Assembly: GCA_000961765.1 (NCBI GenBank)
Contig: LADT01000055.1
Coordinates: 38,895 to 102,894, forward strand
DNA from: Clostridiaceae bacterium BRH_c20a
Lineage (GTDB): Bacteria > Bacillota > Peptococcia > Peptococcales > BICA1-8
Length of the DNA: 64,000 nt
Reading direction: 5' to 3'
A program made the position numbers and the translations under genes. Below are positions 1 to 8,545 of the stretch, in pieces. The stretch's first letter is position 1. Every line of letters begins with the position of its first letter. The notes under the pieces are model-generated. The model was given only the letters and a program-made list of their open reading frames with translations, did no database searches and was not told where the DNA came from.

Positions 1-843
1 AAGAGTTATAACCTTTCTACCGGAACAGATGGAAGCTATTCTCATTATACTTATTCCAAAGAAGAAGGAATCAATGATATTAAGACTTATAAAACACCAT
101 ATGAATCAAGCATTTTTAAGGATTACTTTCTTGAGTTAGAAGCCATGTCCAAACGTGAACACAAAAAAATGTTGTCCATTCTAAATGATACAAAAAATTA
201 TCAAGTACGAATAGGCGCTAATATATTAAACGATAAACTTCATGTTTTTGTAGAAACATATAATTACACAGTTCCAGAATTAAATGAATATTATTTTTTT
301 GAGTATATAGATAATAATTACAGGCTTTCAGTATTTAATCGTAGTGTGTTTATGAACAGCTATCTTTCTCCAGAAAAATATACTGAATTATATGGTTCCA
401 ATACAACCACACCTTTAATAGTCTATTCCTCATTAGGGGAAATCGAGAAACTTAAGGCTAATTCCAACCACGATAGTATTCACCTGCTTCGCTATCGAAA
501 TCATATGTTTAAACGACTTCAAAACCAAGTAGATACCCTTCTTACTGACTTACGAGAAAGAAGAGTTTTCGTTAGAAACTTAGACTATATATATGATGAT
601 CGGGATAGAGTCTGCTCATACTTTGGCGTGGAGAATGAATTTCAATGTATATCAGATAGCGAATATGGAGATATGATGTCCGCTGGTATTGACCATTTTG
701 ATTTTGCTCTGCCGGATCAAAGCCTAGTGACAATTACATTAGATGATTTATATTATGCATTTGAACTAGGCTTTAACAATATCGATGATATTTGCAGGGT
801 CAAAAAATGTTTAGGATCTATCCAATCAATTATTCCGAAATAA
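1..843 (+). CDS. Hypothetical protein, 5' end outside window
   Basis: The reading frame is open from base 1, so the first ATG inside it (base 145) is probably internal and the gene begins before the window. At least 280 residues are visible. The protein is rich in Tyr, Asn and Asp, with no signal peptide, membrane segment or nucleotide-binding motif that I can see. I do not recognise a family. A strong rho-independent terminator follows the stop within 12 bases, so this is the last gene of its transcript. It lies in the plus-strand cargo block, opposite in direction to the defence operon. Confidence 0.6.
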   Translation, partial: KSYNLSTGTDGSYSHYTYSKEEGINDIKTYKTPYESSIFKDYFLELEAMSKREHKKMLSILNDTKNYQVRIGANILNDKLHVFVETYNYTVPELNEYYFFEYIDNNYRLSVFNRSVFMNSYLSPEKYTELYGSNTTTPLIVYSSLGEIEKLKANSNHDSIHLLRYRNHMFKRLQNQVDTLLTDLRERRVFVRNLDYIYDDRDRVCSYFGVENEFQCISDSEYGDMMSAGIDHFDFALPDQSLVTITLDDLYYAFELGFNNIDDICRVKKCLGSIQSIIPK

Positions 844-853
844 TTTTAAAAAT

Positions 854-878
854 GGGACTTTTATAGTCCCGTTTTTTT
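854..878 (+). terminator. Rho-independent terminator
   Basis: A perfect 6-bp stem (GGGACT/AGTCCC) with a TTTAT loop is followed by G and seven T residues. It sits just after the stop codon of the partial gene at the left edge and separates it from the Smr-like gene. Confidence 0.85.
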
Positions 879-943
879 ATGCCCGAAATTTATTTATAGT
901 ATACTCATCTTGTAAACAACAAATAGAACAAGAGGAGGTACCC

Positions 944-1252
944 ATGATTAACACCACATTAAGAATGATATTCACTGAAGACGAAATACATAGACTCACG
1001 ATTACGGAGTATAAAAACAAAAAAGCCCATATCATTGTCGATGTACATGGAATGAAATGCTCACAAGTAAGACGGTTCATCAACAATATTATCAATTCTG
1101 TCCGCACAGCTTTTCAGTTAATGATTATTCATGGTTACAATCACGGGACTGCGATTAAAGAAATGTTGGCTGACAATTTCAATAATTCTAATATTATTGA
1201 AAAGTACCAAGATGCTATTAACTATGGAATCACTCATATTCTTGTTGGATGA
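944..1252 (+). CDS. Small Smr-like domain protein
   Basis: This 102-residue protein consists almost only of an Smr-like (small MutS-related) domain. A VDVHGM motif near residue 30 matches the conserved D-(L/V)-H-G-x of Smr domains, and IIHGYNHGTAIKE near residues 62-74 matches the second motif, normally HGxGxGxLR. Smr domains nick or bind branched DNA or RNA. Here the second motif is HGYNHGTA, so activity cannot be assumed. A good ribosome binding site (AGAGGAGG) lies 6-7 bases before the ATG. The next gene starts 43 bases downstream on the same strand, so the two may be co-transcribed. Confidence 0.6.
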   Translation: MINTTLRMIFTEDEIHRLTITEYKNKKAHIIVDVHGMKCSQVRRFINNIINSVRTAFQLMIIHGYNHGTAIKEMLADNFNNSNIIEKYQDAINYGITHILVG

Positions 1253-1294
1253 ATCACTAATATCTAATATCATTTGAAGAAAGGATTTACACTT

Positions 1295-2518
1295 ATGGAA
1301 AAGAAAAAAATCATTACAACAACAAAAGATCAAACCTCAGCTATAATCACAGACACACTAAACCAAATTAGATCAAACCGACTATGCAAGGATATAAAAA
1401 ATATTGATATCGATTACAATAATTCTTGTTGCGAGCTTCGATCTGGATTAGATTCTATAAAACAAGTTATAGAATCTAACAGAGGTGGGGAAAAAGGCAT
1501 GCATGGCTTTATCGGAGAACGTGCTCAGGTTCACATCTCAAATTCTAATGCTCTTGTTAAAGGTGAGAAGCCACAGTACACTCTTATCGATGATAACGGA
1601 CCAACCGATTACTTGCGTGGAAATACACTTATTCAGCAAAAATCCTGCCGTTCTGGGGGAACGCTGGGTCTTGACCATCTGCAAAATCATGCTAAGGCAT
1701 ATCCTTTTTATATAACCCTAGGTGGTGTTTATCAAATCCCAAGGGATTTTTATGAAACGTATTATAAGCTACTTCTCAAACCCGAACACATTGCAAAAAA
1801 GATGCGTAATGAAGATTATAGACTTTGGTTGAAAATCCAGTCCTTTGCACTAGAAAATCCTGATATAACTATTGAGCCCATGATTGTTACTTATGCTGAA
1901 ATTCAAGCAGGAACTATCGAAGAAACTCTATCTCAAGTTTCTAAAGCTCATAAACAAATCCACAAAGATAGAACACTTGAAGCCATTAAGCTACACAAAG
2001 CCAACATTAAAGAATGTGTTCGTGTGACCATTTGCTCCTCTGTAATCGAAGCTTCAGTCGACGGTGCTATCTGCTTCATTGATAAAATCCAAGATGGCAA
2101 AAAAATCTCAGAGTTTGATTGCATAGATTATAAAGAAATCGTAATTGAAACAGCCAAAGGCGCTGGAAAAGGTGCTCTTCGAGGAGCAACTGTTTACACC
2201 CTAACCAATACACTAGGCGTGCCTGCCCCTGTTGCTACTGCATCTTTTACAGCAGCTTATGAGATTACAGGAGAAATCATAAAATATTCGAAAGGTGAGA
2301 CAACTAGAAAAGAATTTGCTATGAATTCATCATGGCATTGTCTCGATGTAACAGTAAGTGCTGTCTCTTCTATGATTGGTGCTAAATATATTACCAAGCT
2401 TCTCCCTGCCAAATACAGATCCTATGCTATCCTAGGCTCTCTAATCGGAAATGGCGTAGGCATGTTTGTATATAGCTTTGCCAAATCTGAAATCAACAAG
2501 CACCAACTAAGCCAGTAA
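1295..2518 (+). CDS. Hypothetical protein, possible nuclease-like N-half with membrane C-half
   Basis: The ATG at 1295 has AAAGGA 10 bases upstream; the frame is also open for seven codons before it, but no other start has a ribosome binding site. The protein has 407 residues. Around residues 65-130 a GFIGER...TDYLRGN...IQQKS pattern resembles the E-x(n)-D-x(n)-(E/Q)xK layout of PD-(D/E)XK nucleases, but this is a weak match by eye. From about residue 285 to the end it is rich in Gly and Ala with hydrophobic stretches (GAGKGALRGA, PVATASFTAAYE, LIGNGVGMFVYSF) that look like glycine-zipper membrane helices. A toxin-like or membrane-attacking role is possible but unproven. I do not recognise the family. 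Confidence 0.5.
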   Translation: MEKKKIITTTKDQTSAIITDTLNQIRSNRLCKDIKNIDIDYNNSCCELRSGLDSIKQVIESNRGGEKGMHGFIGERAQVHISNSNALVKGEKPQYTLIDDNGPTDYLRGNTLIQQKSCRSGGTLGLDHLQNHAKAYPFYITLGGVYQIPRDFYETYYKLLLKPEHIAKKMRNEDYRLWLKIQSFALENPDITIEPMIVTYAEIQAGTIEETLSQVSKAHKQIHKDRTLEAIKLHKANIKECVRVTICSSVIEASVDGAICFIDKIQDGKKISEFDCIDYKEIVIETAKGAGKGALRGATVYTLTNTLGVPAPVATASFTAAYEITGEIIKYSKGETTRKEFAMNSSWHCLDVTVSAVSSMIGAKYITKLLPAKYRSYAILGSLIGNGVGMFVYSFAKSEINKHQLSQ

Positions 2519-2561
2519 TTTGCTCATCAACAATAAGCTTTTGTTACCAACTCGTCTTCAT

Positions 2562-2624
2562 AAAAGGCTCTGAAAAGTTTACCTACAGTACTTAGTTCAT
2601 AGGCTAACTCTAAAGAGCCGTTTT
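2562..2624. terminator. Long-loop inverted repeat between converging genes
   Basis: The arms AAAAGGCTCT and AGAGCC(G)TTTT bracket about 40 bases, between the end of the plus-strand cargo gene and the end of the minus-strand defence operon. The T-rich ends on both strands suggest a bidirectional terminator, although the loop is unusually long. The rest of the 264-base intergenic stretch (2519-2782) shows nothing else. Confidence 0.4.
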
Positions 2625-2782
2625 ATTGAAATGCATTATTTACCGACTATTAAATGAACATATCTTCCAGAAAAAACACCTTTTACAACAGGTATATTTA
2701 GAGTTGCTAATAACTAAACAATTCACGGAGTGATCTTGACATGCCAAAAACCTAAAAGCAGATACAAAATTGTCCACTTAAC

Positions 2783-5700
2783 TTACCAAATACCATTTGG
2801 TTTTCTTTGCTCAATCTTTCTCTTCTCTTCTAACACTTTCATTACAGGATATGCCTTGTTCTTATCTGGAAGTATTGGATTATCGTCTGGAACTATAGCA
2901 TTCATTAGAAATAAATCATTCTTTTCAATTTCATGTGCTTCACACACCACAATGCTGCTACTTCTTTTAAGAATTGAAACTCCATCTAGCACGTCAGGAA
3001 AGTCGCTCTTTGGATTTATTACAGCCGGCATCAATTGAAATACAGGATATTTTTTCAACTCACTCAAGAACATATCAACATTCTTATGACTTTCCGCTTC
3101 CATTGTGTGTAAGCGATTTATATTTTGAAATAGTATCAATTCCTTATTGCCTGTTTTGGGTACTCTATCTGAGCCTACAATAACCCTGTACCAAAAAGGT
3201 TTGTCTTTTCTTATCCCTTTAATAATCCCAATTTTGATCCTATCTTCAACATCCTTATTCCCAATATCTTTTATCCATTCAGCAAATATGTCTTTACCAG
3301 TAATATTTGTGTATACAAACGTCAAAATTGGAGGATACTTTGGGTCTGGAATACAGATATACGCATTCCCTTTCCATGCTGCTTTATCCCATAGCTTAAA
3401 ATTAATAACTGAATCGATAAAAATACTGTCTTGCGACACATTATCAAAATTAAGATGCTCCGGTTTTTCTCCGTAATGGAGTTCTTTTATTTCATTATCC
3501 CAGGTCACTTTCTCTTCTGCGGCATCAAAATTATTCAACAGCTTACATTTAGGTCTAGTATCATATCGATTATCTTCATCGACAACTCTTGAAAAAGAAA
3601 AAACATCCGTACCAAGGGCTTCAGCTGAGTGAAATAAATTATTAGAAAATGCATACGCTCTTCCCAAAGCATTCTCGTTCTTGATCATCTCTTCTATTGA
3701 TGCATGAACAATATTGAAAGGAAAAACTATTGATGTGAAGTGACCGAGTATGCTAATTAAACTATCATGCAATATATCCTGTGCCTCATTTATCTCATTT
3801 GCTTCATAGTTACAGCAGGTAATTTCAATATGATTATTTTCCGAATTACATTTGATTTCGAAAGGCAATGCATCAACAAAAGTAATGTTAATTGTAACTT
3901 TAGGAGTAATAGCCATTACGCCATTTCTAAGGCCTGTAACAAAGAAACTTTCTAAACTCGCAAGTACTGTAGCGCCCATTTCAACAGCTAAGAAATTTTG
4001 ATCTGCGCTAACTTCAACTTCACAACCGCAGATCTTAGATCTCAATATACACTTATCCTCAAAACCCCAAAATATCATTTCAGAATCAATCAATAAATCT
4101 TGATGATCATGCCATTTTTGCATAAAATCATCGTACCTAGATTTATCACCTGCGAAACCACCCAAAATTTCCTCATCATAATTATCAAAGAAATAATCAT
4201 AAGCAACTTGAGCTAGATCTAATCCCAAATTATTAAAATATGACCGGAAGCCATTAATTTCGCTTAGCTTCTTATTGTTTGTCCTCAAAATTCTATGTCC
4301 TAGAACATAATTAAATGCCTCCGACTCTTTTTCATCAGGCCACATATCACAAATACGGCAAATTATCATTTGTAACCGATGAAACTCACTCGCATATAAT
4401 ATACGCCCCATATCTGCTTCAATTCTTTTCAAATAGTTTACAGAGAACCTTAATGCAGGGTGAATATCGCCAAACTTCAAGTATTGGTTTGTTGCTAAGC
4501 CAAAAGCATACAAAAAGAAATTCCTAGCAGCCCAAATACAGCCTACCTGACCCATATTAATACCAATATTTATCAAGCTATGAAGCAATTCATTCTTTGT
4601 TTCTTCTTTAAGTAATAATGTCAAAGCTCTACTGTTAAAAATCAATGCATCATATGGACTTTCCATAAGCTCTTGAGCTCTAACCATTAACATTTTTGCC
4701 TTCTTGATATCTGTTGACCTTTTGCCCATTACATCTAATAATATTTCAAATAACTGATCATATTTTTTTGCTTCATGAAGTAAAGGAATATCTGTAACTA
4801 TTTTTTCAATTGTAGTTACTTTTAAGTTTAGTTTCCCATCAGAATTTTTAAGAATATCAATATATTCATCGACTATTTCATTCACATCTTCAAGTAAGGT
4901 CATCCTTATCATTTGATAACTTGCTCTTGCTTCAATTGATGCGTTAGGCTTCGATTTATCTGCAATGTATTTCCTATGTTCATCGACGATTATTTTTGTA
5001 TGCTTCTCAATATCTATATCACTTCTCTTAGAATTAGACAGGACATAAACATTAACCCACAATGTAGCAAGATTTTTCAGATATTCAACTTCATTTTGCT
5101 TTATAGCTATATTTTCGTATTCCTTATACTTTTCATAATAGAGTTTTTGGTTATCGTACCACCAGTATAAAGTCCATGCCGAATTATATATTGCCTCTGA
5201 ATAATCAAGAATTGTTCCTTTTTCTTTTGAAATTCTTTCTGCTCGCTCTAGTAAATTGAGCATTCTATCCTCTGGTACTTCAAGTTCTCGGTTTATGACA
5301 ATACTTTCATTAACAAGTTCAATTAATTCGACATTTGAAATATCAAGTTTTGTTGTCAATATCTCATCAATCTCTTTTATGCGTGTTTTCCTCTTTAAAT
5401 CTTCAGGACCTATCCTATACTCATCTTGAAATTCAGAAGAAAATCCAAATATCTCAATTGCAATTTTCTTATTTTCACCTTTAAAAACTTCATTTAGAAT
5501 CCAATTTCGATCAAGTATCCTCACATCAATGCCAAACTCTTGTCTTAAATTATCTTCAGAATCTGATCTTTTCTTATCAGATATATATTGGTTTGATATA
5601 AAAAATACTTTAACGTAGCCACGGCCTTTTTCATCATTAACGCCGATAATTTTATTAACATCTGATTTTACTTTTGATTTCCAGTCCTTTTTTGCACTAA

Positions 5701-6028
5701 TAGCAAAAGCCCATCTTTCCTGAGAACTTATATTACCTGTACCGTAGTACCATTTATCAGATATTTCGCTTGAGACAGGGTAAGTCTCACTGTCAACTTT
5801 GCTATCACCACCACCTGTTGGACCTGTTTGAGGCAATAAATTGGGGCAAATCACTACTTCCACTAACTTCCGGCAAAAATCTTCAAATTCCTTTTCTTTG
5901 CTCTTGCTAGTCAATGTTTCTAGGTAGAAATCGAAGAAATCTTTATCTAATTTCCCTACTCGTTCAATCTTTGAATCCGAAAATTGATCTGGATGTATCG
6001 ATTTAAAAAACTCTTTTCGTGTATTCAT
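2783..6028 (-). CDS. Large protein with restriction-nuclease-like N-terminus
   Basis: This 1081-residue protein is the last gene of the defence operon, 78 bases after drmC. The first ~190 residues look like a PD-(D/E)XK nuclease fold: a conserved Glu/Cys helix (FEDFCRKLVE, about 47-56), GGGDSKVDSETYP (about 72-84) and a beta-strand with FAISAKKDW (about 107-115) fit the E...D...xxK pattern of Mrr-like enzymes. The remaining ~880 residues are mostly alpha-helical and repeat-like, which suggests a TPR-type or other scaffold; I cannot name a domain there. Placement after DrmC suggests it is an extra effector or sensor of the locus. It is not one of the standard DISARM proteins, so its membership is inferred from orientation and spacing only. 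Confidence 0.6.
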   Translation of the reverse strand: MNTRKEFFKSIHPDQFSDSKIERVGKLDKDFFDFYLETLTSKSKEKEFEDFCRKLVEVVICPNLLPQTGPTGGGDSKVDSETYPVSSEISDKWYYGTGNISSQERWAFAISAKKDWKSKVKSDVNKIIGVNDEKGRGYVKVFFISNQYISDKKRSDSEDNLRQEFGIDVRILDRNWILNEVFKGENKKIAIEIFGFSSEFQDEYRIGPEDLKRKTRIKEIDEILTTKLDISNVELIELVNESIVINRELEVPEDRMLNLLERAERISKEKGTILDYSEAIYNSAWTLYWWYDNQKLYYEKYKEYENIAIKQNEVEYLKNLATLWVNVYVLSNSKRSDIDIEKHTKIIVDEHRKYIADKSKPNASIEARASYQMIRMTLLEDVNEIVDEYIDILKNSDGKLNLKVTTIEKIVTDIPLLHEAKKYDQLFEILLDVMGKRSTDIKKAKMLMVRAQELMESPYDALIFNSRALTLLLKEETKNELLHSLINIGINMGQVGCIWAARNFFLYAFGLATNQYLKFGDIHPALRFSVNYLKRIEADMGRILYASEFHRLQMIICRICDMWPDEKESEAFNYVLGHRILRTNNKKLSEINGFRSYFNNLGLDLAQVAYDYFFDNYDEEILGGFAGDKSRYDDFMQKWHDHQDLLIDSEMIFWGFEDKCILRSKICGCEVEVSADQNFLAVEMGATVLASLESFFVTGLRNGVMAITPKVTINITFVDALPFEIKCNSENNHIEITCCNYEANEINEAQDILHDSLISILGHFTSIVFPFNIVHASIEEMIKNENALGRAYAFSNNLFHSAEALGTDVFSFSRVVDEDNRYDTRPKCKLLNNFDAAEEKVTWDNEIKELHYGEKPEHLNFDNVSQDSIFIDSVINFKLWDKAAWKGNAYICIPDPKYPPILTFVYTNITGKDIFAEWIKDIGNKDVEDRIKIGIIKGIRKDKPFWYRVIVGSDRVPKTGNKELILFQNINRLHTMEAESHKNVDMFLSELKKYPVFQLMPAVINPKSDFPDVLDGVSILKRSSSIVVCEAHEIEKNDLFLMNAIVPDDNPILPDKNKAYPVMKVLEEKRKIEQRKPNGIW

Positions 6029-6106
6029 AGTTCAATTCACCCCCACTCTAAATACCTTTTAATCATCAATTGCCCTTGAAGATGCTAAGCAGAACAGATT
6101 ATAAAC

Positions 6107-6796
6107 TTATAACTTTGTAAACACCTTTTGTGTCCTCAACTGTTTAAACAACTCTTCAACGTTGCAAGCTTTCTTGTTGGAATTGATCAGTACCCCCATT
6201 TCAATATTGCCTTCTAACCCATGGTAAGAAAGATTTGATGAGGAGATAAAGGTTTTATGCCCATCTACTACGATTATTTTTGCATGGAGTGCTGCCATTT
6301 TGTCAGCCCCTTTATTGTAGTCGTAAATGTTCAAAAATCTCCCTTTATATACTTCTAACTTATCTAGCTGCTCCTGTTTGCCTGCGAAGTCATTTACATA
6401 TAGATTTACATATACACCTTTTCGACTTTTATCTAGAAGCTCTTCCAAAAGCTCAGCAAAATAATCTGAGATCGAATAGCCCGTCAAAGTAATGCTCTTC
6501 TGTGCATTGTTTATAAGTTCATGCACAACAATGCTTGTCTTGAGTGCTTTCAATTTAAAACTATTAGGCGCTGTTATAACCATTTCAACATTCTCTTGAA
6601 CTTTGTAATTATATAGGCTAATAGCCATTTGAATTACATTATATATCTCATCCTCCGACAACGATGGGAACTTATCTTTGATCGAAAGATATGACTTTTT
6701 AAAAACTTGAACATCGAAATTTAATTCGCCAAAACGTTCAATCTCAGTCACCAATGTTTCTACAATTATTGCAATCCCTATATTTCCATCCCGCAT
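6107..6796 (-). CDS. drmC: DrmC-like phospholipase D-family protein
   Basis: A 229-residue protein with one PLD catalytic motif near residues 175-195: HAKIIVVDGH followed by FISSSN, the HxKx4D...GSxN signature. The N-terminal half is helical, without membrane segments. Single-motif PLD proteins of this size directly after drmA and drmB are DrmC in DISARM; PLD nucleases work as dimers. Its start overlaps the end of drmB by 19 bases, so translation is probably coupled. In known DISARM systems DrmC contributes little or nothing to protection against some phages, so its exact task is open. Confidence 0.8.
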   Translation of the reverse strand: MRDGNIGIAIIVETLVTEIERFGELNFDVQVFKKSYLSIKDKFPSLSEDEIYNVIQMAISLYNYKVQENVEMVITAPNSFKLKALKTSIVVHELINNAQKSITLTGYSISDYFAELLEELLDKSRKGVYVNLYVNDFAGKQEQLDKLEVYKGRFLNIYDYNKGADKMAALHAKIIVVDGHKTFISSSNLSYHGLEGNIEMGVLINSNKKACNVEELFKQLRTQKVFTKL

Positions 6797-8544
6797 AGCT
6801 CATTCACCAACTCTCTAAAGTAAGCGCTCTCCTCTTTTGATGGTAGTGGAACCACAAGCGACCGATCCAGTAATCTATTACCGCTCTCACATGCGGTTTC
6901 AGCTATCATTACACAAGAGTGACAAGCAACTCCATTTAGATCTTCTGAGGAAGGCTCGCTCATCATACATTCTGGGTCAGTAGTACAGAGCATTGCATTT
7001 TCAAGAGCTTGCTTCAATACTATGAGCAACTTGCTCATTTCTCCAATTTCTACAAGACCTCCTAAAGACCCTTCTTTATCCGCGCTACCGGTATATAGAA
7101 GAATGCCACACATATTCTCGCTGCTATAAATTCTTTCTTTTATCGCAGAAGATGAATACCCTGATTGCATTGCCATCTCTTTGATCATTAAATGGGCAAA
7201 TGTATGTAGTAAAACATATTCCGCATTGCGTTCTTTAAATTTAGTCCAACCTCTTGAATTACAAAAATCATCATAGAATCTCTTGTACTGATCGGATAAT
7301 TGACCTGTTCTTAATACAGTATTCCACTTTGAAATAGTTTCTTTGTTGAACTCAATGAAAATACCTTCACCATTGATTTCTACTCCAGGTAACCAAGATT
7401 CGCCTGTTTTATTTTTTGTCAGGTAAACTATGTTTTTAGCATCTTCAACTTCCGGTTCCGGAGAATCCATTCTCATAAATCCTAACAAAACCATTACTTC
7501 TCTTAATCTATGAACCTTTATTACTCTGGAAAAATATTTACTTAAATATGCAGGTATCGGTTCTTCCTCAGCCTTAAAATACTTCACATCTGTCTGATAA
7601 AGCAAATCATTGTGATGGGTAATAGCTGCATATTCCATCTCTTTAATTTCAATAAACTCTTTGACCTTTTCATCCCGTTTTTTAACTGCTTCAACAAACT
7701 CTTCTTGTGAACAAATCGATGTAAAATGCTTTTCATAGATTTTTATAATCGCTTCTTCGCCAATATACTCCCTTAAATTGAGAATATCTCTGTAGTGTTC
7801 ATCAATCATTGAGTTTAATGGATTAATCCATGGTGGAATTGAAATAGCACTTCTAATAACTGGAAAGTAGACATTCGATGCACCTCTTTGTGATGGGATT
7901 ACATCCTTATCACATTTCGAATATGTTCCATTGGATTTCTTGGACATCCTTGGATTGTGAGGATGCCTTCCACTACATTTTAGACCAGCAAAATTCTCTG
8001 ATTGTGTAGATCCACTCATGGTTCTTGATGCACCGCACTCACATTTGACAATTATCTCAGCAAGTGAGGATGTATTCCCTGTCGATACAAGTTTTAAATC
8101 TCTTTTACAGGATGACTCACCATGATGCACCCACCATCTCCAAGGGAAATCATCTAAATGACCATCCACACAAGACATGATAAATCTTGCTGGGTACGCT
8201 TTAAATCCACAAATTGGACAAGTCGGACCATTTTGCAAATACTTGTCCACGTCAAAATTCTCGCTAATATCAAACAAGTTATTGCAGGTACTTTTTTTAC
8301 ATATATGATAATTCGGGAATGAAACTACTGGAATATCTCCTTGCCAAGAAGTTTTTGGCGTTTTAAAATTATCAACGCCTAAATAAGATGCTAACCTAGC
8401 ATCATAAATTGTCTTCCCATATCTGTCCCAATAATTAATATCAAGTACCGTTACGGAATCTTCGACTACATCCATTATTGCACCAGGGCCAAAGGTAGTG
8501 ATTAATTGGTTAGGTCTTAATTCCCCTAATTTATTGATTTTCAT
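6778..8544 (-). CDS. drmB: DrmB, DUF1998-domain protein of DISARM
   Basis: This 588-residue protein starts with the ELRPNQL...FGPGAI pattern typical of DrmB. It carries several Cys pairs (CKKSTC near 81, CPICGF near 109, KCECG near 168) likely to bind zinc. The C-terminal third has the DUF1998 hallmark CHSCVMIAETACESGNRLLDR (about 543-563). DrmB forms a complex with the DrmA helicase that binds DNA and blocks incoming phage genomes in DISARM. It follows drmA by a single base and overlaps drmC, so the A-B-C order and coupling match the conserved DISARM core. The ribosome binding site is GGGGG 11 bases upstream. Confidence 0.88.
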   Translation of the reverse strand: MKINKLGELRPNQLITTFGPGAIMDVVEDSVTVLDINYWDRYGKTIYDARLASYLGVDNFKTPKTSWQGDIPVVSFPNYHICKKSTCNNLFDISENFDVDKYLQNGPTCPICGFKAYPARFIMSCVDGHLDDFPWRWWVHHGESSCKRDLKLVSTGNTSSLAEIIVKCECGASRTMSGSTQSENFAGLKCSGRHPHNPRMSKKSNGTYSKCDKDVIPSQRGASNVYFPVIRSAISIPPWINPLNSMIDEHYRDILNLREYIGEEAIIKIYEKHFTSICSQEEFVEAVKKRDEKVKEFIEIKEMEYAAITHHNDLLYQTDVKYFKAEEEPIPAYLSKYFSRVIKVHRLREVMVLLGFMRMDSPEPEVEDAKNIVYLTKNKTGESWLPGVEINGEGIFIEFNKETISKWNTVLRTGQLSDQYKRFYDDFCNSRGWTKFKERNAEYVLLHTFAHLMIKEMAMQSGYSSSAIKERIYSSENMCGILLYTGSADKEGSLGGLVEIGEMSKLLIVLKQALENAMLCTTDPECMMSEPSSEDLNGVACHSCVMIAETACESGNRLLDRSLVVPLPSKEESAYFRELVNELCGMEI

Positions 8545-8545
8545 C

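Noticed and set aside
1..2518. The left block as host chromosome.
   Set aside because: The missing half of the broken helicase gene is not found there on the minus strand, so the element most likely continues beyond base 1; this cannot be proven from the window.
3147..3476. A 109-codon plus-strand hydrophobic frame opposite the large nuclease-like gene.
   Set aside because: Hydrophobic shadows are common opposite charged helical proteins, and there is no ribosome binding site.
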